A stretch of 64,000 nucleotides of DNA, taken from assembly GCF_001680005.1 (NCBI RefSeq), contig NC_033568.1, forward strand, positions 992,001 to 1,056,000, written 5' to 3'. Source of the DNA: Plasmodium coatneyi (Eukaryota; Apicomplexa; Aconoidasida; Haemosporida; Plasmodiidae). Shown one piece after another: positions 1-11,140 of the stretch (the stretch's first letter is position 1; each line of letters begins with the position of its first letter). Made by a program: the position numbers and the translations under genes. The notes below the pieces were generated by a model. The model made no database searches and was not told the origin of the DNA. It saw only the letters and a program-made list of their open reading frames with translations.

Positions 1-590
1 TAAATGGCCTTTTCTTTTCCTATATTGTAAAGCGTAAAAATAGGAAAAAAAGCAAAACCGTCAGTGCTTTTTCCCGTTTATAAATGAAAAGAATAAATCT
101 CAAGCGACGCATGTTTATTAACTTGAATCTTCGCGGGGATGCGCAACAAACCAGAAAATTGGGGTCACTGAATTGGGATAAATAATTTGCCCCCACATCT
201 TTTTACTATTTACGTTTCGTGCAACATATCGAGATATTGTGATGAAAAAAAAAATAATAAAATAACGCGCCTTAGTGCGGTCCACTAGCAACATGTATTT
301 TGCCTAACCATAAATATCAGCATGTTGGGGCAAAAGTTAAAAATATAGAGTTTATGCCATTTTGAAGTTCATTTCTGTAAATTCGTTTTTTCAAGACGAT
401 GCAGTGGTTACATGTTTAAATTATAAGATCTTCAATATGTACATATATACGCAAAAGAATACGCTTCTATATACATGTAAGTTTCCACTGGAGTTGCCTC
501 CCGTTTTGCTTTTCCCCCACAAGCGATAAGACGACCAGCTTGTAAATGTTGTAAGAGAGAAAAATAGCTAGCTAAGAAAAGAATAAGAAC
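1..590. other. Upstream intergenic region of the helicase gene
   Basis: AT-rich sequence with short A/T runs and no open frame that looks coding. It should hold the 5' UTR and promoter of the helicase that starts at 591. I recognise no RNA gene in it. Confidence 0.5.
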
Positions 591-3323
591 ATGTCAGGTA
601 AAAACGGGGGACAGTCAATTCAAAAGAAAAAAATTTTTAACAAAAACTATGGAAACAAAGTGAAGAAGAACAGGAAAGGAAACCAGGGCAGGAAGAATGA
701 TGGGAAGAACCACGTCGACGAGAGAGCCCAGTTGCAGAAAGATATCGATGAAAAGTTAGAAGCCCTTGTTGAGGAAAATAAAAGAAAACAATACGAAGAA
801 CAATGGAAAAGCCACTTTGAAAAAGGCAACCACCCCAGTGATAGCCCCCAGAAGGGGAAAAATGGCGAAGATGAGAGCAACACGGATGGGAATAGCAACC
901 ACAATGGCGACAAAAAGAAGGAAAAAAATAATAAGGTTTATAAAAATAACCTAACGATCATAGACAAAAATGTTCTGACAGAACACGAGTTTAAGTCATT
1001 GCCAATAAGTAAAAGGACACTACGGGCGCTGCACGAAAACAACTTTGTGCACATGACAAACATACAGGCAGTGTCTATCCCCATCGTTTTACTAAATAAG
1101 CATATCTACGCACAGGCACAAACGGGAACTGGGAAAACGCTATGTTTCTGTATTCCCCTGGTGGAAAAACTGTACAGAAATAGCATCGACAACTACAATC
1201 GAATTTTGGGAGGGCTAATAATTACCCCAACGAGGGAGCTGGTATTTCAAATTTTTGAAGTCCTAAATATGTTAAATAAATATCACAAGCTAAATATATG
1301 TTGCGCGATAGGCGGGAAGGATGAAGAGAGAGAAAAAGCCATTTTTAGTTACGCAAACATTATTGTTTGCACAACGGGCAGATTACTGTACCACTTGGAA
1401 AACAACTACTACTGCAACTTGGACTACTTGAGCACCCTCGTGATTGACGAAATTGACAAATTAATTGATAGCAGTTTTTACGACAATTTGAAGAATATTT
1501 TGCTGTACAAACCGAAGGAAAATTGCCAAATCTGTCTGTTCTCAGCTACGATTTGTAAATTCTTAAGCATCATATTAAGAACCTTCAACATTAAGGACTA
1601 CGAATACGTGAGCATCAACGACAACGACAAATACATCGAGAGTAACAACGTGAAGCAGATCTACATCGAGTGTGACATTTATAGCAAAATCAACTATTTG
1701 TATACTTTCTTGTTTTCAAAAAAGAACAAGAAGATAATTGTTTTTTTCTCCACATGTAAGCAAGTTCGATTTATGTATGAAGTGTTTAGAAAAATCAAAG
1801 TTGGCGTAATGAAGTTCTTACAACTGCATGGGAAGCTAAAACAAACAAGCCGCTTAAACACGTACCATTTTTTTTCCAAAAAAAGAAACTTCGTCTGCTT
1901 ATTCACTACTGATATCGCTTGCCGAGGTTTGGACTTTGCCTCTGTAGACTGGGTTATCCATTTTGATTTTCCAGAAAATGTGGAAACCTTCATTCACAGG
2001 TCAGGAAGAACGGGAAGATTCACCAACGTGGGCAACAGCCTCATCTTCCTAACCACAGAAATTGATAACAAAAATATTTTCTTAAATGTGCTAAAGGAAA
2101 ACAACATAGAAATTAAGGAAAAATTTATCAAAAAAAATAAGCTGTTTGACATTAACAATAAAATACACTCTCTAAATGCTGCCTTTGTCGATATAAAATA
2201 TTTGGCCAAAAAGGCCCTCATCATTTATCTAAGGCATTTGTATATTGTCATGAAATTTAAGGACATAAAGAAGCTGAACCTTAATCAGCTGGCCTACTCA
2301 TATGGGCTCATCGAATTTTCCCAATCCATGATGGAGGAGTTGAATATAGATGACCACCAGAAGGTCGAAGTGAAAAAGAAGAGGTCTCGTTTTGAGAAAT
2401 TTATGGAAATACTAAAAAAGAAGAAGTTGAAGGGGGGAAATGCACCCATAGAGGGGGAGAAAAGCCAAGGTGATGTTCCTTCACACGAACCCGATGGTAG
2501 ACAAGGCACGAGGGACAACTCCCCACGAAATACCTCACAGCTACCAGATTTGAACGCAGAAGAGGACGAAGATTTATTTACCCAAAGGGAAGCCCAAATT
2601 GAGGACGACTCTCCAGTGATGTTACCAACGAAAAAGAGAAAGAAGCGAGTGAAGGTCGCCAAAACGCTAAGTAGGAGTGTGCTCTATGATGACAGCGGAA
2701 ATGAAATCAATGACGATGGGGTGAAGTTAAAAATTTTGGTGAACGAATTGAATGAGGATGCACAAGGCACGGAAGGCGAATACGATAGTGACGATGACAA
2801 GAACGGTGATGCTGCCCCTGGTGGAAATACCTACATTCAGTTGCTGAAGGAGAAAATCCAAAGGGAAAACGAGAAAAGAAGAATGAGCAAGCTAAGATAT
2901 GAAGACGGAAGTGAGCATGTGAATAACTCAGATGACTATTCAGACGTCGCAACAGATTCACCCACCGACGAAAGTGACGAATCGGGAAGTTCCCAGAGTG
3001 ACCAACTTTCAGGAGAAAAGTCGGAGGGAGGAAAGGATAAACATTCTGTGAAAAGGAAAAAAACCATGTTGAATAAGGGCAAACTGAAGGCTACTCCGGA
3101 GGAAAACGAAAATGGTAAGAAGCGCCCTGCGTCTTATTTATATATATATTTTTTTACTCCTATTATGCACCTACATGCGTACATTCGCAAAATAGTGGAA
3201 ATTTCAGCCCCCCTCCCCATCGTTGCATATTTAATGTTACCTTCTCACATATGAACGATTTTTTTTTTTTTTTTTTTAGAAGATATATCCGACTTGGAAA
3301 GTAAGGTGATGCAGTTTTTATAG
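591..3323 (+). CDS. DEAD-box ATP-dependent RNA helicase, DBP4/DDX10-like, two exons
   Basis: Exon 1 is 591-3114 and exon 2 is 3280-3323; the intron is GTAAGA...poly-T-TTTAG, and the join is in phase and adds about 14 codons ending ...VMQFL, giving about 855 aa. Reading straight through the donor instead gives an AT-rich tail that is intron translation. Motifs in order: Q-motif region with LPIS..TL and T.IQ, Walker A AQTGTGKT (about residues 175-182), PTREL (about 213), TTGRLLYHL, motif II as DEID rather than DEAD (about 286), SAT (about 316), RGLDF, and HRSGRTGR (about 468-475). After the helicase core comes a segment like ALIIYLRHLYIVMKF, which resembles the conserved post-core region of DBP4/DDX10, then a charged low-complexity tail. 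DBP4 acts in the nucleolus in small-subunit rRNA processing and snoRNA release. The helicase call is certain; the DBP4 assignment rests on the Q-motif and post-core similarity recalled from the family. Confidence 0.85.
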
Positions 3324-4635
3324 TCCAATATTCCCCATGCCCGGACTATTTTTTTTAATTCCCGCCTCCAGAAGTGTTTATTTATTTATTTTTTTTTTGT
3401 TCTTTTGCTAAGCATAGCATCGTTCATTTTGAGAGGTGCTTTTAATGGTACAAATTTCTCCATGCAGTGGTACTCTGCCTTTAAAGAGTCCAACTATGGA
3501 GTTATTTTTTGTTTTTGTCATTTGAAACTACTGCTGTGACTTTGCCATTTTTAAAATGGCAAGCGGTTTACATGCGGTGCATATAGACATAGGCACATGA
3601 GTGCATACCTTTATCATTCCCCTTAAATGTAAAAATTAAAGAAAGTCTTTCCCAATTCCCCCTTGCTGTCGTTAATTTTTACGAATTGAGAAAAGCATCG
3701 CTTTGGTGCAGTGGAGAACGTATATTCAATCACGATGAGCACGTTAGCCCCCTAACCAATTGGTGAAAGGGCAATGTTCTATCGGTTTATCCTCTTATCA
3801 TATAGGGAGGTGGCGGATTATGGTAAAATGGCCCACGAAAAGAGCGCGCTCGGGGGTCCAAATTCGTAAATGTTCAACCTGCGTATATGTAAAATTGTGG
3901 GGATACACAAAAGGAGGGAAATAAACGGAGATGAGAAGCAGTTTAAGGAACGAGCTTGCGAACAGTTCGGCTAATGGACAGGCCAAATGGGCGCTTGTTT
4001 CGTAACTGCCGTGTTGCTACAATTCGTAGTAGGAAGCATAATCCTATAGTGAAATGGCTAAATGAGTAAATGTACCCTAAGTGAAGCCTTACAGCAGCAC
4101 ATTTTTACAAAGTGGGAGAATTAGCTGTATTTTTTTTTTTTTTCTATATATATAAAATTTATCAGAGCAATTCGGCAAAATTGTAAATGCCCAAAATAGG
4201 GGTTACTCTTCCGGAAGGCCACGCCCGCAAAAAATCCAAGAAACATGTAACAAATTGGAAAAAAAAAAAAAAATTTCATTTCTGCGGTTGAAGTGGTGAT
4301 GTTAAAAGGCATTTTATTTTTTTCTGTGAATTAAAATTACAATTGGCCCGCGATTTAATGAATTGGCACATTGAGCATTATTGTAGGTACACGTAAACTT
4401 GCGTTCCAGGCACTTTAGGTATACGTGTAAAAGAGGCCTCAATGCCCCTGCATCATTGGTATGTGAGCACAATTTTTATTTTTCCCCCAAGGGGCGAAGA
4501 GCTCTTCACAGGTTAAATATTAATGAACGGGGTGCTTTCTTGTGGGCAGAAAAATTGCCCGCAAAATATCCCCAAAATTGGGTGACCGAAACGGCTCTTT
4601 TTTAGCATATACGTACATTACGAGTTTGTATACTT
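3324..4635. other. Intergenic region between the helicase and the SRP RNA
   Basis: Short open frames only, with no convincing codon pattern or splice chain. It contains long T runs just downstream of the helicase stop (probable 3' UTR) and the probable upstream region of the SRP RNA gene. Confidence 0.5.
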
Positions 4636-4944
4636 TACGTCTGGCTGCATGCCCTCGGGTATGCAGCTGTAACTTTGAGACGCGCAAATTTATTTGCAAA
4701 AATCATGGGATGCTACAATGTGGAGAGGATATTCCAATGCCTAACGTCCGTTCCCGTCTATTGCAAGACACCAGTTACTGAATGTGTTCTGTTGGAAAGA
4801 GAACATATTGAAGTAATAATGAACTGCAAACCGCCTCAGGCTGGAAACAGAGCAGGGTCAGTGGTCGCTGGTGTACGGTGCGAAGATTACGGTTGAGCGG
4901 GCAAGGTGTCTGAATCTCTCTGACAGGGTATGTGCACCATTATT
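4636..4944 (+). ncRNA. Signal recognition particle RNA (SRP/7SL RNA)
   Basis: The diagnostic SRP54-binding helix 8 is present at 4834-4857: CAGG, CTG-GAAA-CAG capped by a GNRA loop, then AGCAGG, essentially the pattern of human 7SL. An Alu-type 5' domain is visible: hairpin GCTGCAT (4644-4650) with ATGCAGC (4661-4667), the U-turn-like TGTAAC (4668-4673), then a second hairpin GCAAAT/ATTTGC (4684-4697). Helix 6 may be the GTTCT...AGAAC hairpin with a GGAA-type loop (4786-4804). A T7 run at 4943-4949 fits a Pol III terminator. The roughly 310 nt length and the placement of helix 8 about two thirds along both fit eukaryotic SRP RNA. The 5' end is estimated to within about 10 nt. SRP RNA scaffolds the particle that targets nascent secretory proteins to the ER. 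Small open frames across this interval are incidental. Confidence 0.87.
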
Positions 4945-5929
4945 TTTTTGCACAAAAAAAAAAGGCATGTAATTATATTGCGTGTATTGAGAACATTGCG
5001 GAGAATACGGCCATATGTGGAGAATAAGAGGAACATTCGAAATATGATATAGAGCCTTAGTAATGATACTTTTATCATCATGGAGAATAAGCGCCTATGT
5101 GGAGAATATGTTTTTTTAGGGTTAAGCATTAGGATTTTGTCATAGTAAGGTGGGAGTAGTTCTTGGCACCGAACACTCTTCTACATTTTGGTACTACTCA
5201 TGAGTTACTTTTCCTGCCCAGTGGGCATACGAGGGTTGTTCAAATGAAACCTTATTTTTCCGTCATCTATATATATTCCCGTATGGAAGGCTTTTTTCTT
5301 TTATTTCCTTAATTTCCCCTTTCAAAGGTCAAAATGAACCATAGCTAGCCAAAATGGCCCATCCCCCATCATATGAAATTTATTCATAAATGTGGAACTT
5401 TTCCCCTTTGGTTGATTTACCACTTCAGTAGTGAGATCTATACAGTAAAGTAAAAACAGTCAGGCTTATGGTTCAATAAAAACTGTTAAGTATAATATAA
5501 CTCTTCCGTTGCGTTCGATGTTTAATAAAGCTAAATAATAAGGGCGCCCACGATGGAAACTATAACCTCATAGGTGTTGAAATAATATTATTCCAAGTGG
5601 GATAGCTATGTTATTTGCCTATATCGGCGGCGCTTCCTTCCCATATAAGAAATAGTCCCCCCTTCAGGAGAAAAAAATATAGATTAATGGTATTACCCAT
5701 AATATAAAAATGCGCGGCCCCTTAACATAATGGGGAAGGGAGAAGGAACTGGGTGTGGGGCTTCTTAACCCATAATGCCTGGTTCTATTACTTACTACTA
5801 AGCGATTCAAACGACAAGCAGAAATAATATAAAGATTCTTCTACGAGGGGCTCACTTTGCTTAACTTCTAATGGGGACCCCATAAATGTCGATAATGTTG
5901 CAAAAAATTTTGTGACCCAAAAATAAAAT
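4945..5929. other. Spacer between SRP RNA and the first 5S gene
   Basis: No protein-coding signal and no further RNA gene that I can recognise. It has several short A/T runs and starts with the SRP RNA terminator T run. The conserved 5S 3' flank (GTGACCC on the + strand) lies at its right edge. Confidence 0.45.
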
Positions 5930-6045
5930 GACTCATCACTTAGTGTTCCCGAGCGGTCTCCCACCTCAGTACTGGCCAAGCCTTACAGTGCTTAACTTCA
6001 GAGTTCTGATGGGATCTGGTGTGGCCACTGTAGTGTGAACGAGTC
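5930..6045 (-). rRNA. 5S ribosomal RNA, copy 1
   Basis: The minus strand reads as a eukaryotic 5S rRNA: the 5' GACTCGTT end pairs with the 3' GATGAGTC end. The internal promoter/C-box region includes GATGGGA, GAAGTTAAGCACTG and TACTGAGGTGGGAGACC, the counterpart of human AGTACTTGGATGGGAGACC. The copy is about 116 nt as bounded here; the true ends may extend 1-3 nt. A short T run follows the 3' end for Pol III termination. All three copies in the window appear identical over this interval. 5S rRNA is a component of the large ribosomal subunit. Confidence 0.95.
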
Positions 6046-6985
6046 GAATTTATAGGGCAACTGCAAGGTAATATTGCTCCCACGGCCCCTCATTAAATGT
6101 AACGGACTCAGAAGAGTACCGGTGCTTCCTCACCCAAAGTGCATATAAACATACGTATATATATATGACCCATAAAGGCCATAATGTACATATAATAACT
6201 GAGCACTTGCGTATGCATAATTGGTAGGCCAACTAGCACGATGCTCAAAGAAAATAACATTAATCAGTCCATTTCCTTTCCCCGAAGGAGGAATGAAAAT
6301 TTTGTATGTGCCAATTTAATACTGCGAAAGAATAATACCTTTGAGCTTCTATTGTACGTGGCGAATTTCAAAAAAAAAAAGAAAAAGCCGCGCGCCAAAA
6401 GTACAGAAAATTATATAGGTTTTCCCGAAAAGCCATCATAAAAACACAGCTTTCAAAAAGGGGATCTTCCCAGTATGGTATCCTTGATCGAAACCATTGG
6501 GGGATTCCATTCCCCAAAAGTTTTGACTTAGTGGAAAACCCTTAAAATCGTAAAATTTGAAAGGAACAATATTGTGGAACTACGTCAATGTAAGCGTATT
6601 CCTCCCGCAACATCCCCTGAAGTGGATTAGTCATTAAACTAAAAATTTACCCAACTCTATAAGGTTTCACAAATGGGGTAATCTTTATTTTATTTTACCA
6701 TATGTAGAGCAAAAATCTCTTTCAATTTCGCCTACAAGTAGGTACAAAAGAAGGCAAAGTTCTTTGTAGCATTAAAAGGTATGGGAACATTCACGTAATT
6801 TTTTCCCTTTCATTTATATCTTTATTTTTTTGCTGTATTCTTATTAGTAAAAAGTAAAGTTGTTTATCACCGTTATTATTATGCCAATAGCATGAGAAGA
6901 TGACCCCATTTTTCTTAATAAAATATGCCCATTTAATTTTCCACCATGGCGATATGCAAACAATTTTTTGTGACCCAAAAAAAAT
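6046..6985. other. 5S spacer 1
   Basis: A 940-base spacer between 5S copies 1 and 2. It is AT-rich with no supported gene. It is longer than the second spacer and not obviously similar to it, except for the immediate 5S flanks. Confidence 0.5.
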
Positions 6986-7101
6986 GACTCATCACTTAGT
7001 GTTCCCGAGCGGTCTCCCACCTCAGTACTGGCCAAGCCTTACAGTGCTTAACTTCAGAGTTCTGATGGGATCTGGTGTGGCCACTGTAGTGTGAACGAGT
7101 C
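6986..7101 (-). rRNA. 5S ribosomal RNA, copy 2
   Basis: Same 116-nt 5S sequence as copies 1 and 3 on the minus strand, with the same internal control region. The downstream flank repeats the T run followed by GGGTCAC (minus strand), which is shared by all three copies and lies beyond the mature 3' end. Confidence 0.95.
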
Positions 7102-7603
7102 AAAATTATAAGGCACCTGGAATGTCATTATGTTTTTCTTCTTTGGCGAGGCAAGCATATCGTTCAAGGGGCACCTATGTATGGCGCTTCTTACGCCTTA
7201 ACATTGCATGAATTTTCTTCCATCTTTATTCCGTGGCCCCTCAGTATAGTTTCATTTGTGGCAAAAAAAAAAAAAAAAAAAAAAAAATTGCGAACCGTCA
7301 CATGATGCATCTGTTAGCGGTTCCTCCAGAGCCCTTAATTTTTCCATTAAGAGTTCCCGGTGGGATCCAGTGCTCAGGTGGACCCATTTTTGCGTAAAGC
7401 TTGGGAACCTTCCCCATGGGAAAAATAACTTTTTCATTAATGCGGCATAACGCTGCCATTTTTTCTTGAAAGAGGTAACAAGTAAAATTCAAAAGAGGAA
7501 ATAAATGAAATTTATTATTCATATAACAAAAACAATGCGTAAAATGCTACCATATGACAGTATTATTATGTGCTGCTTATTTTTTCTCGTGACCCAAAAA
7601 AAT
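7102..7603. other. 5S spacer 2
   Basis: A 502-base spacer between 5S copies 2 and 3, with a long A run near 7262-7287. No gene is supported. Confidence 0.5.
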
Positions 7604-7719
7604 GACTCATCACTTAGTGTTCCCGAGCGGTCTCCCACCTCAGTACTGGCCAAGCCTTACAGTGCTTAACTTCAGAGTTCTGATGGGATCTGGTGTGGCC
7701 ACTGTAGTGTGAACGAGTC
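7604..7719 (-). rRNA. 5S ribosomal RNA, copy 3
   Basis: The third identical 5S copy on the minus strand, with the same length and flanks. In transcriptional order this is the first of the three. P. falciparum is also known to carry a small tandem 5S cluster, on chromosome 14, which agrees with the synteny seen for the protein-coding genes here. Confidence 0.95.
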
Positions 7720-9117
7720 GAAGTTGTAATTCACTTGACGGGTCATATTATTCTGCTCTTAATTTTGCCGAAGCTATAACTTTTCCACCGCATGAGAATA
7801 ACTGCCGATTATATTTTCATTTGTCGCAAAAATTTTTTCTACATTTCGTAGCTACAAAATGGGTTAAAATCGCTCAATAAAATTGAGGTCATTTTTAATG
7901 GTTTTTCCCGCGATATGGTTCAAATTGTTACGTAAAAAAATTATGTCAAGCGTTTGCGTATATGTATGGCAAATTTTCTGTGAAGTCCTTTTTAAAAAAA
8001 CTACCAAAAAAGAAAAATAAAATAACAGTTATTATTATACAACTCAACCACTTATGCGTATTTTCAGGGCCAGCTTTGTGAAAACAATTTAAATTTAAAA
8101 TTAGGCACAAATATAAAGTTGAATAAAGTTCTGCAGTTAACATAAACTACGTTGTGTGTTATCATCTTTGTTCCACAATGGAACTTCGTTCGCGCGTTAT
8201 GCTACAGTCCAGTAAAGGATAGTTTCCCAAAATTGGCTGCGAACATCATTTCTTTTCTGGTAGCATCACCATTTTGTTTTGCTTCTTTTGGTAAAACACT
8301 CAATACTTTGTTCCCATTTTGTATATAGCGAAATATTGCATCTTGTCCGTCTCGATGCGGCCAGTTATTTCCCCCTTGTACGAAAGGAAAAAATACCAAC
8401 AAGGAAACATAATATCCCCTTCTACATAGCCAAAAAGTTAGCGAAAAAAAGACACCCAACTTCTAACAAAATGGGAACACAACTAACACCAGATGGCAGT
8501 AACCTCCTAATAGGCATTCTGCGTTCTAATACAATGAAGGCAAGTTATGCTGTCCTCTTAATGACAATAGAAACACCGTTCCTTCGGTGGTAAATGCGCA
8601 AATATGTGCGAATGCGTTTAAGCATTAGTTCGTATGTTATGGCTGAATATGCGCTTCCTCACCCTGGTAGGGACAAGCCGAGCGAACAGGTACCCCATCG
8701 AACAACCCAACCGGTCATGAATAAATATACAGAAGGCATGAAAAAATGTAAGCGATTTTTTCTGCTTCCTACACTAATGGTTCGCTTTATTAGGAACTAT
8801 CTTTTCCCAAAAAAAAAAAAAAAAATATATTTTTTTTGTACGTACCATATGGCATACTAGGTCGTATTCATAAACAGAGTCATCCTTCCCCCCCGCCCTG
8901 AAGGGATAAAAATAAGTTGTACCCATTTGCAAAGAGGTAAAATAAATTGCTTCCATCTTCCCACTTGGGTATAATAAATCAGCCACGTTGTAAAAAATTA
9001 AATAATAAATAAGAACAACTTTTCCGAACAATTTATTACTTTGAGGAAAACATTATATATATTGCCTGCAACATTTATCCCTTTTTCGTTCTTTTCAACA
9101 AAAGCAAAAAACACTGT
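7720..9117. other. Spacer between 5S copy 3 and tRNA-Pro
   Basis: Only short open frames, none with convincing coding character. The 8640-8730 stretch is less AT-rich and could hide a structured RNA, but I could not match it to RNase P, MRP, U6 or another family. The Pol III T run terminating the tRNA lies at 9106-9111 (T6 on the minus strand). Confidence 0.4.
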
Positions 9118-9189
9118 GGGCTACTCCGGGAATCGAACCCGGGACCTCTCCCACCCTAAGAGAGAATCATACCACTAGACTAAGTAGCC
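9118..9189 (-). tRNA. tRNA-Pro (anticodon AGG)
   Basis: The minus strand folds as a cloverleaf: acceptor GGCTACT/AGTAGCC, D arm with the A-box-like TAGTCTAGTGG, anticodon arm CTCTC-TTAGGGT-GGGAG giving anticodon AGG, and T arm CCGGG-TTCGAAT-CCCGG containing the B box. The discriminator base is C. It is nearly the same as the human tRNA-Pro(AGG) core. There is no intron. A T6 run follows within ten bases of the 3' end as the terminator. Confidence 0.96.
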
Positions 9190-10299
9190 TCATTTTATTA
9201 TATGTTACTCTTTCGCCCTGAATCCTCAATACTCCTTAGCATATAATGAAAAAAATAACACAAAAAAAAAATAATTTTAGTGCCTTATAGCCTGTGCACG
9301 CATTGGAAAAAATGCAGCATAAATCACCACTTAATCGGATAGGAAAAACATAAAGCGGGGAATATATCTCTGCGTATTCATACCAGTATGCTTCTATGCA
9401 ACAACATAGGGAAACGTAAGGAGAGCAGTTAACGTGGGGAAAAAAAGAATATATGTTACGCATGAGAAGGATGTACCACATATAATGATGGATGGCATTT
9501 CCCATTTGAGAAAGTCCCTCCAATAGAAGGAGAAGCGCTAAAGGGTAAACCTTAAATAATTTGTTTAATGCGGACGGGAATAATAACCTGGATAAGGTGT
9601 AAAAAAAGCTTCTCTTCTAATACGAAAGGGCACTTTTTTTTTAATACATATTGCTGTGGCGAGGCATGCATTCCCTCTCTCTTCCGTCCATTTTCGGAGA
9701 TAGTAAAAACTTTTCATTCTTTTTTTTTCCCCTTTTTTTTTTTTTTTTCCTTTCCTCATCTTGCACAATAGCAGTACCTTACATTTGTGATCATTTTTGT
9801 TAAGACAGTTTTTAAGACACGCAATTAATGCAAAATGTAGAAACGTGTACTATACACATTCGGAGGTTCCCTTAACAATCGACATACACATGTGTTCGTG
9901 CTTCCCCGAGGAATACTCAAAATGGTGAGCAATTTATTTACCCTGCAAGGACATTTTTGCTCGCGGATTAACCGAAAAAAGTAAATTTGAAAGCTTCTTG
10001 GTAGAGTTCATTTGGGGGCAGTTGACGTGTTCTGCGTGATCTGCGCCCGCTGGTTCAATATGATGGCGAGGGAAAGAAACCCGTCTTTTTTATTTCTCTC
10101 CAAGGGGAATATTTTAAAGAGAGAAAAATAAACTGTGTGAAATAAAGGAGCGAGTGACACCACTTCTCCATTAAGAACAAAAAAAATAAAAAAAAAAAAA
10201 ACACAAAAAAAAGGGTAACAGACGTGGGGCAGTATAAGCGGGTTACTGCTTCTCTACGTAAACGAATAAACCTTCACAACAGTGTTTCCACAGCCGGGC
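9190..10299. other. Intergenic region between tRNA-Pro and the EF-hand gene
   Basis: AT-rich, with poly-T around 9719-9748 and A runs near 10180-10210 that are likely in the 3' UTR of the EF-hand gene. No gene is supported on either strand. Confidence 0.5.
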
Positions 10300-10710
10300 T
10301 CAAGAAAATATCTTCTGCGCAAATTCTTCTAAGGGTATTAAATTCTTATTGTCCGGATCAACAAACTTCTTAAAATTATTGCAATCCTCATCAGATAAAA
10401 CATTACTCATTGTCATAACTAAAAAAATTATTGTATCTACGTTTAGATAGCCAGTGTTATCTTTGTCTAAATTTTTCAAAGTGTGTATTAATTTTTTTTG
10501 AGGGGTCAGCTTTCCCAGCTCCTTCCTTGCTATCTTGGAGTACTCTTCTAAGTTATAAGTGATTTTATTATTTTGATACAGCTTGCTATAATCGGTCGAT
10601 ATTCCGATGAATCTTAAGGCATACACTAACTCGTTTAAGGATACAAACCCGTCAGCGTCCTTGTCCATTATAATGAACGACTCACTAATTATGGTACTTG
10701 TCCTGGCCAT
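10300..10710 (-). CDS. EF-hand (calmodulin-like) protein, 136 aa
   Basis: Single-exon ORF from an ATG at 10710. The first EF-hand loop is canonical (DKDADGFVSLNE, about residues 17-28, with Asp at positions 1, 3, 5 and Glu at 12). A third loop, DKDNTGYLNVDT (about 81-92), has T at position 12, and a fourth, DPDNKNLIPLEE (about 118-129), lacks Gly at position 6. The second hand is not recognisable, so probably only one or two sites bind calcium well. The size fits calmodulin-like proteins or myosin light chains, which often have degenerate hands. The binding partner cannot be told from the sequence. The gene lies head to tail behind another minus-strand gene. Confidence 0.9.
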   Translation of the reverse strand: MARTSTIISESFIIMDKDADGFVSLNELVYALRFIGISTDYSKLYQNNKITYNLEEYSKIARKELGKLTPQKKLIHTLKNLDKDNTGYLNVDTIIFLVMTMSNVLSDEDCNNFKKFVDPDNKNLIPLEEFAQKIFS

Positions 10711-11140
10711 GGTGACAGAGGGGGGGAAATCCTACGTAAAATGGTGTTCAGTTCACGTGGTGCACACGCGCAAATGCAAATAATATTTTATGATCCTATA
10801 ATAGAGGTAACAATAAAGTAACTCGAGGGTGCTACTAACAAAATTAACAATAAACTGTGGCAGTGGGTAAAAAACGTAAGGGGCAGAAAAAAAATAAAGT
10901 CAATTTTTGTCAATAAACAGATAAATCTTCACACCAAATATATATTAGCTGTTTCGGTTGGAAAAAAATGGGAACTACATTCGGAAACAAACGGGTTGAA
11001 AAAGAACTCAACAAATTCTTTCCTTTCTCTTCAACATTGTCAAAAAATTTTTTTTTTTTTCTTTTTCTGGATGGCAAAATAGCTAGACAGCTCGTGGCCA
11101 TGGTAGCTAGTTCTGCTTCATATTTTTTTTTTTTTTTTTT
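10711..11140. other. Spacer between two minus-strand genes
   Basis: About 430 bases holding the promoter/5' UTR of the EF-hand gene and the 3' UTR of the upstream gene, with T runs near 11048-11060 and 11121-11140. No gene seen. Confidence 0.5.

Noticed and set aside
3115..3254. C-terminal extension of the helicase read through to 3254
   Set aside because: It begins at a GT donor and translates intron sequence; splicing to 3280 gives a sensible acidic end and stop.
4399..4896. Three overlapping small + frames
   Set aside because: They overlap the SRP RNA or its upstream flank and have no coding character.
8640..8740. Possible RNase P, MRP or other structured RNA in the Pol III district
   Set aside because: Less AT-rich and with some pairing potential, but none of the universal P/MRP core motifs could be found on either strand.
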